Numbered from the stretch's first letter, positions 54,673-63,756 are shown. The stretch: 64,000 nt of DNA from Megaustenia siamemsis (GCA_032433765.1 JAVIAB010000047.1:10809387-10873386), one strand, 5' to 3'. Program-made: numbers and translations. Notes: generated from the letters alone by a model not told the origin.

Positions 54673-55703
54673 TATAAAAGTTTCTGAAACAAAATGATGA
54701 TATATAAAAGTTTCTGTAACAAAATGGTGATACAGTATATAAAAGTTTATGTAACAAAATTATGATATATAAAAGTTTATGTAACAAAATGATGATATAT
54801 AAAAGTTTCTGTAACAAAATTATGATATATAAAAGTTTCTGTAACAAAATGATGATATATAAAAGTTTCTGTAACAAAAGGATGATATATAAAAGTTTCT
54901 GTAACAAAATGATGATATATAAAAGTTTCTGTAACAAAATGATGATATATAAACGTTTCTGTAACAAAATGATGATATATAAACGTTTTTGTAACAAAAT
55001 TATGATATATAAAAGTTTCTGTAACAAAATGATGATATATAAAAGTTTCTGTAACAAAATGATGATATATTAAAGTTTCTGTAACAAAATGATGATATAT
55101 AAAAGTTTCTGTAACAAAATGATGATATATAAACATTTCTGTAACAAAATGATGATATATAAAAGTTTCTGTAACAAAATGAAGATATATAAAAGTTTCT
55201 GTAACAAAATGATGATATATAAAAGTTTCTGTAACAAAATGATGATATATAAAAGTTTCTGTAACAAAATGATGATATATAAAAGTTTCTGTAACAAAAT
55301 GAAGATATATAAAAGTTTCTGTAACAAAATGATGATATATAAAAGTTTCTGTAACAAAATGATGATATATAAAAGTTTCTGTAACAAAATGATGATATAT
55401 AAACGTTTCTGTAACAAAATGATGATATATAAAAGTTTCTGTAACAAAATGATGATATATAAAAGTTTCTGTAACAAAATGATGATATATAAACGTTTCT
55501 GTAACAAAATGATGATATATAAAAGTTTCTGTAACAAAATGATGATATATAAACGTTTCTGTAACAAAATGATGATATATAAACGTTTCTGTAACAAAAT
55601 GATGATATATAAAAGTTTCTGTAACAAAATGATGATATATAAAAGTTTATGTAACAAAATGATGATATATAAAAGTTTCTGTAACAAAATGATGATATAT
55701 AAA
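54673..55703. repeat. 30-bp minisatellite, about 34 units
   Basis: Unit AAAAGTTTCTGTAACAAAAT plus GATGATATAT. Unusually regular: exactly 30 bp throughout, with AAAAG/AAACG and ATGATG/ATTATG as main variants. Frames are open on both strands because of the period, so the long open frames are not genes. Confidence 0.96.
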
Positions 55704-55825
55704 ACTAGACTTGGCTGGTAGAGTCCGGCCGCTCACAATGATGGAAGGATGGTAAATACCATCTGGACTGCTCAGTCACGTGGTTAGACCAGAGTAATGA
55801 TAAGAAATATAGAGGAGTGTTAAAG

Positions 55826-56535
55826 CGAGTGTCATTATGCTGATGATACGGTCTTTTTCACTCAGAGGGAAAATGAGTTACAAGAAATGTTAGACATTGT
55901 AGCGAAGGAAAGCAAAGATAAAGGACACAGCCTTAATAGCAACAAGACAGAAGTAATGGTAGCAACAAAGAAAAAGACTCCGCCGCAATGCACAATAAAG
56001 ACAAGTGGAACAACACTAAAACAAGTAAATGAATTTAAATATCTGAATGTTAACCTCAGATGGCAGATGTACAACAGAGGTGAGATGCAGAATGGTTCAG
56101 GCAAAAAACAGCTTTCCAAAAAATGAGGAAGATACTATGCTATCCATTTTTGACAATAGAAACACACAAAAAAAGAGTTCTCAAGTGTTATGTAGAGCCA
56201 GTCTTAACATATGTATGTGAATCATGGACAATAGGACAACCGACAAAAAAATCACTGGAGGCTGTAGAAATGTGGTTTTCCAGTAGAATATTGAGAATAC
56301 CATGGACAGAAGAGTAATGAAAACGTTCTGAAAATGGTCAAAGCAAAAAAGAGAGCTAATTTTCAATTTTAGAAAGAAAAAATCATCATTTTTTGGCCAT
56401 GTAATGAGAAGGGAACAGCTGGAATATATTGTAACAACTGGGAAAATTGAGGGTAGGGGGAAGCAAACAGAAAAGATACCAGACACCTTAAGAATGGATT
56501 GGCAGTAGGTCAACAACAGAAATGATAAATAGCTG
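55826..56535 (+). mobile_element. LINE family E, RT C-terminus to 3' region
   Basis: Encodes HYADDTVFFTQRENELQEML (motif C, YADD), KDKGHSLNSNKTEVMVATKK, LKQVNEFKYLNVNLRW, LKCYVEPVLTYVCESWTIG, SLEAVEMWFSSRILRIPWTE, with stops and frameshifts between blocks. Inactive. It continues into the composite LINE E/SINE segment. Confidence 0.88.
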
Positions 56536-56760
56536 TTTAGATCGAAAGTCATGGAGAGGCATGATTTCCTACGCCAGCAGACATGGTACTTGAGGATGAT
56601 GACGATGTTAAAGCGAGCGAACCAGACATCACGGTAGCTATGTTTTTAGGTAGCTGAGTTGGCCGTGTGCACTAACGTTTCGTTTCTCGAGGCAAGGCGC
56701 TGTGCCAAGGAGTACTGGTTCAATCCTGCTTCGAACCATATATTGGTCTATATAAATTTT
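56535..56760 (+). mobile_element. composite: LINE E tail plus tRNA-like SINE family 3, copy 2
   Basis: Same junction as 52465-52680: GATCGAAAGTCATGGAGAGG, CCTACGCCAGCAGACATGGT, GATGATGACGATG, then TAGGTAGCTGAGTTGGCCGT, CAAGGCGCTGTGCCAAGGAG and GGTTCAATCCTGCTTCGAAC. Confidence 0.78.
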
Positions 56761-56846
56761 TTAAACAATTTATTATAATATTTGTCCCAAGTAACCAGAT
56801 GAAAGAATAGGAACGGTAAAAAGTAATTTTAATGTCATGAAAAGTA

Positions 56847-57300
56847 TCATCATCATCAAGTACCGGGCCTGCTGGCGTAGGTGATCATGTCTTTAAAACA
56901 GCGTTCGATCTCGACAGTTATTTATCATTTCTGTTGTTGACCTTCTGCCAAGCCATTCTCTTAAGCTGTCTGGTATCTTTTCTCTTTGCTTCCCTCTATC
57001 TCTTTGTCCTTCAATTTTTGCAGTTGTTACAATATATTCCAGCTGTTCTCTTCTCATTACATGGCCCAAAAAATTATGATTGTCTCTTCCTAACATTGGA
57101 AATTAGCTCTCTTTTTGCTTTTACCTCTCTCAGAACCTCTTCATTACTCTTCTTAGCTGTTCATGGTACTCTCAACATTCTTCTGTAAAACCACATCTCT
57201 ACAAACTCCAGTGATTTTCTTATCTGTTGTCCTATTGTCCATGATTCGCATCCATATGTTAAGACTAGCTCTACATAACATTTAAGAACTCTTTTTTGAG
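56847..57300 (-). mobile_element. LINE family E copy, antisense
   Basis: The minus strand encodes VEMWFYRRMLRVP-like, DNHNFLGHVMRREQLEYIVT, KIEGQRDRGKQREKIPDSLR, WLGRRSTTEMINNC and ends TACGCCAGCAGGCCCGGTAC followed by TTGATGATGATGAT. Confidence 0.9.
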
Positions 57301-57411
57301 TTCATTGAGTATGTACTTTAGTTTCATTTTTTAATTGTAATATAATGGCTAGATAGCCATCGAAAACCAAAATCCGAGAGAATTCATTTATTGTCTGTAA
57401 GGTATTGGTGG

Positions 57412-57655
57412 AGGGCCTCGGTAGCCTAGTTGGGAAACACCCGAATTGGCTGCAGACGTTCGGACAGCTTGTGTTCAGTTCCCGCTGGAAGCGGTGGTGT
57501 GAGTTGTACTCATGGTTGCGAAAAAAATACTCCCGCGGTCGACCCAGACGCTGGCAGAAATGGGTACCAGGGTAGTACTGTGGGAATATCAGCAATGCCG
57601 CCTCGCATCGTGAGTTTCGATGCTTGAAGCGACACTATCCAGAAGTCTCCGAACA
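57412..57655 (+). mobile_element. tRNA-derived SINE, family 2, copy 2
   Basis: GGGCCTCGGTAGCCTAGTTG head (A box), GTGTTCAGTTCCCGC (B box), CCCGCGGTCGACCCAGACGC and TTTCGATGCTTGAAGCGACA body, collinear with 12877-13190 up to GTCTCCGAACA. Confidence 0.87.
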
Positions 57656-57665
57656 CTTCTTTCCA

Positions 57666-57905
57666 AAAATGTCATGCATTTTGCCTTCGTTAGCTATGCT
57701 CATTACTTATGTTTTGTTTGTTGCTACCTTTGTTCTTTCATGGGTGTACTGCTACAAAGTGATGAGGACAGTTGGAGCGGAATGGCATTCAAAATTTGTT
57801 GTTCCCTTTCACTTTATATGGGTTTTGGGTGTGTGTCTGAGGCCAGTGTTATTCATCTTATTCATCTGCGACAGATATTCTTTAATGGCAAGTGTCTCAT
57901 GACGT
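57666..57905 (+). CDS. possible membrane-protein exon fragment (GPCR TM6-TM7-like)
   Basis: A frame of about 80 residues to the TGA at 57903-57905: LPSLAMLITYVLFVATFVLS (hydrophobic helix), WVYCYKVMRTVGAEWHSKF (loop), then VVPFHFIWVLGVCLRPVLFI and LFICDRYSLMASVS (second helix and short tail). Two transmembrane segments with a short polar loop and a C-terminal tail fit the last two helices of a rhodopsin-type receptor. Composition is not low-complexity, unlike other open frames here. The start is unknown: the upstream sequence is a SINE, so this would be a 3' exon or a pseudogene relic. A LINE tail follows 26 bp after the stop. No definite family recognised. Confidence 0.4.
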
Positions 57906-57930
57906 AGTCTCAGGAAACTTTCCGTATAAT

Positions 57931-57976
57931 TAGCCAACCTTCGGTGCGGAGACGGCACTCCCCAATGTTGATGATC
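57931..57976 (+). mobile_element. LINE family B tail fragment
   Basis: About 45 bp: AGCCAACCTTCGGTGCGGAG and GGCACTCCCCAATGTTGATG, the extreme 3' end of family B. Confidence 0.75.
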
Positions 57977-58049
57977 GTCTTTTAAAAAAAAAAAAATAAT
58001 AATAATAATAAAGAATCAATATTAATCTACATACACGCTATGGGGTCAA

Positions 58050-58122
58050 ACCCGGTTAGCTCAGTCGGTAGAGCATCAGGCTTTTAATCTGAGGGTCAAG
58101 GGTTCAAGTCCCTTATCGGGCG
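58050..58122 (+). tRNA. tRNA-Lys (UUU), slightly degenerate
   Basis: 73 nt. A box TAGCTCAGTCGGTAGAGC, anticodon loop CTTTTAA (TTT), B box GGGTTCAAGTCCC. Position 1 is A instead of G (A-C mismatch with C72) and one anticodon-stem pair is G-T. A T-run (T12) follows 7 nt after the gene. Could be a working gene or a recent pseudogene. Confidence 0.75.
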
Positions 58123-58844
58123 AAAGGTTTTTTTTTTTCAGTTTGTGATGTATAAAATGTTTATTCAATTTACATTAAATTGTCCATCTTCTGCTTCAAA
58201 TTTTTTTTTCTAAGTGAAATTAACCATTTATTTTGTATCATATATCTAAAGTAGCCGCGTTATAGCAATGTGATTTGAGCTGATCTATTGATGTCTGATT
58301 CGATACCGATACTGACTGACAGTACGGACACGGGCCACCTCCGCGTGGGACTGTCGAACCAGCCTGGTTAAGTAGTAGATATAGAATTCTATCAAGATAC
58401 CCCCTATCACGGCTATCAAGGTATCCACAAAAACGTCATACCGAGAACTTGGGCTTCCGGTCAATATGGCGATGAGCTGCAGGAACCGTTAAAGGATGTG
58501 TCTGAAAAGTGTTCCTTGTTTGCAATTTCATCATATCAACGAGGAAACACACCTCCACCGGCTTTCCGGTGCTCTGTACGCACCGTGAGCTGTGCGTTTC
58601 ATCCGTTTTGATCGCGTTTCGATATTCCGATTGCTTACGATGAATGATTATATCGGATGGCTGTGTTCACTTTCTGTGCGGTTTCGCCTTATGTCTTTTA
58701 GCGTGTGCTGAGACTGCTATGATGAGGACTGCAGCTACCATTCTTTGTTTCGGAGATGAGATATTAATTCGGATGATTCCACTAGTGCTGACGGTTGAGC
58801 AATTATTGATTTTAATTCGTTGGCAGTGATACCGGGGCCTTCCA

Positions 58845-59251
58845 CAGTTTATAAAGTCTCACTACACTTGGTATCTAGGTCAATTTGAAAAAAATGTTTA
58901 TGACGTCATCACATTATGTGTTCAACAAAGTGCTTCTTTCCAGTAGCAATAAACTTATTCAACAAATTTCTAACCGTAATGCGATGAGGAGGTTGTTTAT
59001 CAGGAAATCTTGCTATAAATCTTTGAACAACTACCCGTGTGTATCGACCACCATTTCTAATCACTTGTTCAACCAGAAAAATTCGTTCTTCTCTTGATAA
59101 CACCATTCTGCTTTGAGTGCAAAGAATTACTCCAGCAGACGACAGTCATTCACTGCACAATTGACAGTGGGAACACATAATGTGATGACGTCATAAACAT
59201 TTTTTTCAAATTGACCTAGATACCAAGTGTAGTGAGACTTTATAAACACTG
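58845..59251. mobile_element. 407-bp inverted-repeat DNA transposon keeping a transposase N-terminus
   Basis: TIRs of about 79-81 bp, nearly identical (58845-58923 and 59171-59251), starting CAGT(GT)TTATAAAGTCTCA as in Tc1-like elements and ending TCACATTATGTGTTC. TA follows the right end; the left dinucleotide is CA. The 250-bp interior encodes a transposase N-terminal domain on the minus strand. Non-autonomous. Confidence 0.85.
58909..59106 (-). pseudogene. truncated transposase, HTH (DUF4817-like) domain only
   Basis: 65 aa beginning MVLSREERIFLVEQVIRNGG, then RYTRVVVQRFIARFPDKQPP and HRITVRNLLNKFIATG, and ending KHFVEHIM inside the TIR. The pattern (REERIFIVE...RF...FP....P....VRNLV.KF..TGSV) is the N-terminal helix-turn-helix found in many Tc1/mariner-related transposases. 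The second HTH and the DDE/D catalytic domain are gone. Could bind TIR DNA if expressed; that is inference. Confidence 0.75.
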
Positions 59252-59524
59252 TATAACGTCATACCGACAACTGGTGTAACGGACCAAAAGTTGCAAATAA
59301 CTTGGCTTTCCATAATTAAGCGAAATAACGCATTCGCGCTCATTTTACGTCCTTCTAAGCACGGACGGTTAAGAGGGGTCGCGGTTGACTAAATACAGAA
59401 GAAGAGCGCCGGTCATCTGCAAACATTCCCTTTCACGATGTAGCCACATCTGGCTAGTGTAAACAGTCTTGATTTTGATGATTCCCAGCACCGCTAGACG
59501 TCGCATGGGGCTCGTTATGTTTTT
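59252..59524. other. no gene seen
   Basis: No recognised feature between the short transposon and a LINE fragment. Confidence 0.35.
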
Positions 59525-59670
59525 CACCATCAATCTCTGTTCTTGGCAAGATATTCGATCTTATCTAATGAGTCTATGCCTGCCAACTTTTCTCCTCTTA
59601 TAAGTGTTCTTTTTAGTGTCTTTCTTTCCATTCTCGCGTTCCTCCGATAGCTGGTAAAGACATAAGTAGT
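59510..59670 (-). mobile_element. LINE family A-related fragment
   Basis: CTCTGTTCTTGGCAAGATAT, ATCTAATGAGTCTATGCCTG and CTTATAAGTGTTCTTTTTAG match the segment at 60590-60690, encoding on the minus strand RTLIRGEKLAGIDSLDKIEY. Confidence 0.8.
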
Positions 59671-60084
59671 TGTCTTCACTAGCCGCTCTTAAAAGGATGC
59701 CCTAAGTCGTTGTAGATGAGTTGTTTTCTGGTTTATTTGCTCATTTCGGCCCAACACATCAGACTTCAGCATGTTATTTTTGAGTACCGGGTTGTCTTCC
59801 CTTTTCGATCTCTACTCGCTTTGTCAAACTAGACATGTTAGTCTGTTTTTAGAGGCATCGCGAAGAGATGGAGTAGGGTCTGGATGGTTCTGGTTCATCG
59901 ATCCTGACGTAAGCCATCAGCTATGGGTCGTTGACAGTTTTCAGCTCTGCCACTATTAGCGCGCCTTGCTCTGTATTTCATATTAAAAAAAAAAAGACAC
60001 AGTATCCGGCCAACATGTCTACGTCACGCATCCTGTTTCTTTGGTCCCGGATGTTTTGACGGAACTAGAAAATAAAGACAAAAA
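59671..60084. other. no gene seen
   Basis: No recognised feature; an A-run at about 59983-59995. Confidence 0.35.
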
Positions 60085-60197
60085 TCGACTGCTGCCAACT
60101 ACACACCTCCACGAGGTAATCTAGTTAGATTGGTCTCTTGGTGTGCTCAAAAATAAGATTTAGAAATTATAATAAACGGTAGCAGGAAATTAAAACA
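60085..60197. repeat. segmental duplicate of 52785-52905
   Basis: Matches 52785-52905 (GACTGCTGCCAACTA, AACGAGGTAA-like, GATTTAGAAATTATAATAAA, GTAGCAGGAAATTAAAACA), which leads into the tRNA-Lys at 52948; here it leads, across a LINE insertion, into the tRNA-Lys pseudogene at 60516. Confidence 0.85.
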
Positions 60198-60207
60198 ATA
60201 AGTTAGT

Positions 60208-60452
60208 CATCATCGTCATGTGCCTTACCGGTTGGCGTAGGTGATCATGTCCCTCCACAATCTTCTATCTACAGTGCATCGTATCAGTTCTGTTGTTGAC
60301 TGTTTTCCATGCCATGACACCAAGCTATCCAGTATTTTCTCTCTTTGTCGTCCGCGATCTCTCTTTCCTTTTATTTTGCCAGTTGTAACCAAGTATTCCA
60401 AATTACCTCTTCTCATGATGTGCTCGAAAAATGTTGATTGCTTCTTTCTGAT
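60208..60452 (-). mobile_element. LINE family E, 3' end, with 11-bp TSD
   Basis: TSD AATAAGTTAGT at 60197-60207 and 60453-60463. The minus strand encodes HIMRRGNLEYLVTTGKIKGK, RDRGRQREKILDSLVSWHGK, STTELIRCTVDRRLWRDMIT and ends ACGCCAACCGGTAAGGCACA then TGACGATGATG. Confidence 0.93.
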
Positions 60453-60515
60453 AATAAGTTAGTATTAACTTAATTTATTAACAATAAGGGGGAAAAAAAG
60501 AATGTGAAATTATCA

Positions 60516-60580
60516 CTCCCGTTAAGGGACTTAAACCCTTGACCCTAAGATTAAAAGCCCGATGCTCTACCGACTGAGCT
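60516..60580 (-). pseudogene. tRNA-Lys pseudogene, 5' acceptor strand lost
   Basis: On the minus strand the D arm, anticodon loop CTTTTAA and T arm remain, but the first about 8 nt are replaced by LINE sequence (CACAACGAG), the anticodon stem has mismatches (TCGGG/TCTTA) and the T loop is altered. Cannot fold as a tRNA. Confidence 0.85.
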
Positions 60581-60835
60581 CGTTGTGTTTTCCACCATCA
60601 ATCTCTGTTCTTGGCGAGATATTCGATCTTATCTAATGAGTCTATGCCTGCCAACTTTTGTCCTCTTATAAGTGTTCTTTTTAGTGTCTCTCTAGGTCTT
60701 CCTCTTTTTTTTTTTCTGTATGTTGATGTTCCCCACACAACAGCCTGTTTTGGAATTCTCTTGTTGTCTATTCTCAACACATGTCCTACGTGTGCCCCTC
60801 TTCTCTCCCTAACTCAACAACTGTAGATAAGATCG
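60581..60835 (-). mobile_element. LINE family A-related 3' coding end
   Basis: The minus strand encodes HVLRIDNKRIPKQAVVWGTS, KKKRGRPRETLKRTLIRGQK, LAGIDSLDKIEYLAKNRD. Related to but distinct from family A (TTGKRKRGRPRETLRRTL). Directly abuts the truncated tRNA pseudogene. Confidence 0.85.
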
Positions 60836-60949
60836 TTAGTTGCATGGCCATTTCTCTTATCTCTGTATTAGTCTTGAATTCATTATATCAGTACATTCTA
60901 TCTATTCAGTCTATTCCCTATATTCAGTCTATTTTATCCCATTAGTCTA

Positions 60950-61370
60950 AACAACGTTGTGCCACCAATGCCAGTCCTTGACCTTTGATGCAAAAACCAC
61001 AAGAAAAATAACCTCTACTGAGATTAAATGTGTTAGACGAATGACAGGAAACAGTCTGAGAGATAAGATCAGAAATGAATAACTGAGAAAAAAGCTAGGA
61101 ATAGCCCCCGCCATAGAATATATAAGGAAACAACAGATAAAATGGTTTGGCCACGTGACAAGGCAGAAAGATCAAAACACAACGCAACGAGCTTTCAATA
61201 AACGTTGTGAGAACACCAGACCCAAGGGCCGAACACGAAAAGATGGATTGACTGAATATTGGAAACGCTGGGAAACATAGCAGCAGAAGCGAACAGAAGA
61301 GCAAAAGACCGCAAATTATATTTCCCCTAAACGCTGAGAGGCAAATGAGGAAAGAAAGAAGAAGTCTAAT
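60950..61370 (+). mobile_element. LINE family D, 3' end, copy 3
   Basis: Collinear with 51455-51875: GTTGTGCCACCAATGCCAGT, KCVRRMTGNSLRDKIRNE coding, IKWFGHVTRQKD, RAFNKRCENTRPKGR and a GAAAGAAAGAAGAAG end. Contains a single degenerate progenitor of the 68-bp satellite at about 61240-61305. Confidence 0.9.
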
Positions 61371-61428
61371 GAATACAATTTAAAAACGAATTCTTTTTGT
61401 TCTCTATATTTCAATTTGACACGAGCTA

Positions 61429-61500
61429 GCCCGGTTAGCTCAGTCGGTAGAGCATCAGACTTTTAATCTGAGGGTCAAGGTTCAAGTCCCTTATCGGGCG
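61429..61500 (+). tRNA. tRNA-Lys (UUU), 1-nt deletion in T arm
   Basis: 72 nt. Acceptor GCCCGGT/ATCGGGC, D arm and anticodon arm TCAGA-CTTTTAA-TCTGA perfect. The T arm reads AAGG-TTCAAGT-CCCTT, missing one G relative to its relatives. T7 terminator 8 nt downstream. Either a sequencing indel in a real gene or a new pseudogene. Confidence 0.7.
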
Positions 61501-61584
61501 GAAGCAGTTTTTTTAAAAGTATAAATGTATTGTCTTTTCCCAACAACCCTTTGAAACCACATTTTTAGCTGTTTTTCCAAAACA

Positions 61585-61592
61585 AATATATA

Positions 61593-61663
<71 letters not shown>
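61585..61663. repeat. (AT)n microsatellite
   Basis: About 80 bp of AT dinucleotides with one phase break. The mariner inserted at its right end; ATTATATAT resumes at 62991. Confidence 0.97.
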
Positions 61664-61664
<1 letters not shown>

Positions 61665-61667
61665 GTA

Positions 61668-62989
61668 GGGAGGTCAAAAAGTAATGCACACCAATTTTTT
61701 TCTCGGAAACTATTCGGGCAAAATGTGTGAAATTTTCACAGATTGTAGAAAATTTACACTACCTATTTGTCAACATAATCTCCGTCCAAGCGTATTGCCT
61801 TACGCCAACGCGAAATTAGGTCATGAATGCCTCGTTTGTACCAAGTTTTGTCCTGCTCGCGTAGCCATTTTTTAACTGCACGGATCACACCCTCATCATT
61901 GTCAAAGTGTGTCCCACGCAGGAATTTTTTGAGTGGTCCAAACAGATGGAAATCTGAGGGAGCCAGATCAGGGCTGTAAGGAGGATGGGGCAGTACAGTC
62001 CAACCAAATTTGTTGATTGCTTCCCGTGTTACCAGACTTGTGTGAGGGCGTGCATTGTCATGTTGAAGCAACAAATCTACAGATGGCTTATTAGGCCGAA
62101 CTCTGTGGAACCGATTTTTGAGTTTTGTCAGTGTATTGATGTAAGCTGTCGAGTTGATTGTCTCACCTCTTGTCATTACATCAACAAGAATCACACCATC
62201 AATGTCCCAGAAGACAGTGATCACAACCTTTCCGGCTGATGGAGATGTTTTGAATTTTTTTCTTTTTGGTGACTGCGGATGATGCCATTCCATTGACTGC
62301 ATTTTTGTTTCAGGCTCATAATAATGTGCCCACGTTTCGTCACCGGTAACAATTTTTGACAAAAACATTTCTCCTTCAACACCGAAACGCTCCAACAATT
62401 CAGAACAGAATGTTTTCCTTTGAACTCTGTGATCATTTGTTAGGCACCGAGGAACCCATCGAGCGCAAATCTTTGAATATCCGAGAGTTTTAAAAATTGC
62501 GATTGCACTTCCCTTGCTGACTGTAAGCTGCAATGCCAATTGCTGACTAGTGATACGCCTATCCTTAAGAATAATGGCATCAGCCCGGTTTAACATGTCT
62601 GTGCTGGTAGCCGAGGCAACACGTCCAGAACGCGGTAAATCATGCAGCTCCACTCGTACACTTTCTGCAGCTTTAATTCTCTGAACCCAGCGACTAACTG
62701 TGCTCCTATCGACTGCAGAACATTTGTACACTGCACACAGTCGTTTATGAATGTTTGCCACAGTTTCTTTTTCCGCAACCAGAAATTCTATGACAATTCG
62801 CTGTTTGTAACGGACATTGTTGACAAGCTCCATTTTAACGGTTCATAGATTGCGTAATATTTATCAAAATGCTGTGCAATTTGGTACACATAATTGGAAC
62901 ATGTCGTATTCCAAGTGTGCAAAATTTCATATTCCTATCTTTATTATTAGCCGAGAAAAAAATTGGTGTGCATTACTTTTTGACCTCCC
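61668..62989 (-). mobile_element. complete mariner transposon (about 1.32 kb)
   Basis: TIRs of about 39 bp, identical: left GGGAGGTCAAAAAGTAATGC then ACACCAATTTTTTTCTCGG; the right end is its exact reverse complement. TA lies directly before the left end (61666-61667) and, after one G, at the right (62991-62992). Single open transposase gene. Perfect TIRs and an open frame suggest a young copy. Confidence 0.93.
61763..62833 (-). CDS. mariner transposase (DD34D)
   Basis: 356 aa, uninterrupted. Start at the ATG of MELVNNVRYKQRIVIEFLV, just inside the TIR. N-terminal HTH region with YKCSAVDRSTVSRWVQRIKA (first or second HTH) and GRVASATS linker; mariner signature WVPRCLT at 126-132 (WVPHxL in classical mariners); catalytic triad Asp165 (IVTGDETWAHYYEPETK), Asp259 (LLQHDNARPHTS) and Asp294 (PYSPDLAPSDFHLFGPLK), 34 residues apart, i.e. 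DD34D. The length is typical (about 345-360 aa). Acts as a dimeric cut-and-paste transposase in the nucleus. All catalytic residues are present; activity is not proven. Confidence 0.96.
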   Translation of the reverse strand: MELVNNVRYKQRIVIEFLVAEKETVANIHKRLCAVYKCSAVDRSTVSRWVQRIKAAESVRVELHDLPRSGRVASATSTDMLNRADAIILKDRRITSQQLALQLTVSKGSAIAIFKTLGYSKICARWVPRCLTNDHRVQRKTFCSELLERFGVEGEMFLSKIVTGDETWAHYYEPETKMQSMEWHHPQSPKRKKFKTSPSAGKVVITVFWDIDGVILVDVMTRGETINSTAYINTLTKLKNRFHRVRPNKPSVDLLLQHDNARPHTSLVTREAINKFGWTVLPHPPYSPDLAPSDFHLFGPLKKFLRGTHFDNDEGVIRAVKKWLREQDKTWYKRGIHDLISRWRKAIRLDGDYVDK

Positions 62990-63159
62990 GTATTATATAT
63001 TTAAAGTTATTAACTATTTTTTTTTTAATCGAAAGAGATATAAAAACAGTTTAGGACTAAAAAATGTACTGGTTTTGAGTGGTAGGGAATATTTAAATTT
63101 TTCCTAAATATGATAAATGAAACAAAATAATACGTTCATAAGAAAAAAATTACAAATTT

Positions 63160-63233
63160 CGCCCCAAAAAGGGACTTAAACCCTTGACCCTCAGATTAAA
63201 AGTCTGATGCTCTACCGACTGAGCTAACCGGGC
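63160..63233 (-). pseudogene. tRNA-Lys (UUU)-like, probable pseudogene
   Basis: 74 nt on the minus strand. D arm, anticodon arm (TCAGA-CTTTTAA-TCTGA) and 5' acceptor GCCCGGT are normal, but the 3' acceptor reads TTTGGGGC with an extra base and mismatches, and the T loop is TTTAAGT. Downstream T7. Flanks resemble those of the 52948 copy (CCGGGCTT.., ..ATCTACTTAA.., ..AGCAATG), suggesting a duplicated segment. Confidence 0.75.
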
Positions 63234-63519
63234 TTACTCATAAAAAATCTACTTAAAAAAGGAAAGCAATGCTTTTTATTTTCCTGGCACAAGGCATGTT
63301 GGAATAGATATATATGAATATATATCTTTTTCTGTTGATTATTTGTCAATTTTTCCGAGTGCTGTAAACATACCTCTTCCTCTGAATTGATTTAATGGAT
63401 ATACTCGTATATGGCCCTTTTCGTCTTGTCAGACGGTCTAGTGGAGGCTATTGTGTATTTTTTTTAGGTTTTGTTTTTGTCGAACAGCTTCTCTCGTGGT
63501 TAATTCTACCAATGTTTGA

Positions 63520-63756
63520 CAAACACACGCGGTCACATAATGAACAAGTCAGGCTCGCTGATCCACAGGGTTTTCCATCCTTTTTTTGAGTCTTTTCTCT
63601 TCTAAATATTGCCTTAGCACAGTCTCAAATGATGTTATACCGTTCCTTATACATGCTCTCCATGATGTGCGATTACTTGCCAGATGTTCCCAGTCATTTT
63701 CACATATGGAGAAGTCTTTCAGAGATGATTTACAGATATCTCTATATCGTAATTTA
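63520..63756 (-). mobile_element. LINE 3' coding end, another family (H)
   Basis: The minus strand encodes KLRYRDICKSSLKDFSICEN, DWEHLASNRTSWRACIRNGI and TSFETVLRQYLEEKR. The pattern RYKD.LK.SL......WE..A.DR..WR......G...FE......EEKR is a common LINE C-terminus. Its other end is cut by SINE family 1. Confidence 0.75.

Noticed and set aside
54673..55721. Open frames of 100-210 codons (MMIYKSFCNK or LLYIIILLQK repeats)
   Set aside because: Products of a 30-bp minisatellite open on both strands; the hydrophobic version only looks like a membrane protein.
61763..62833. Forward-strand open frames across the mariner
   Set aside because: Antisense shadows of the transposase gene.
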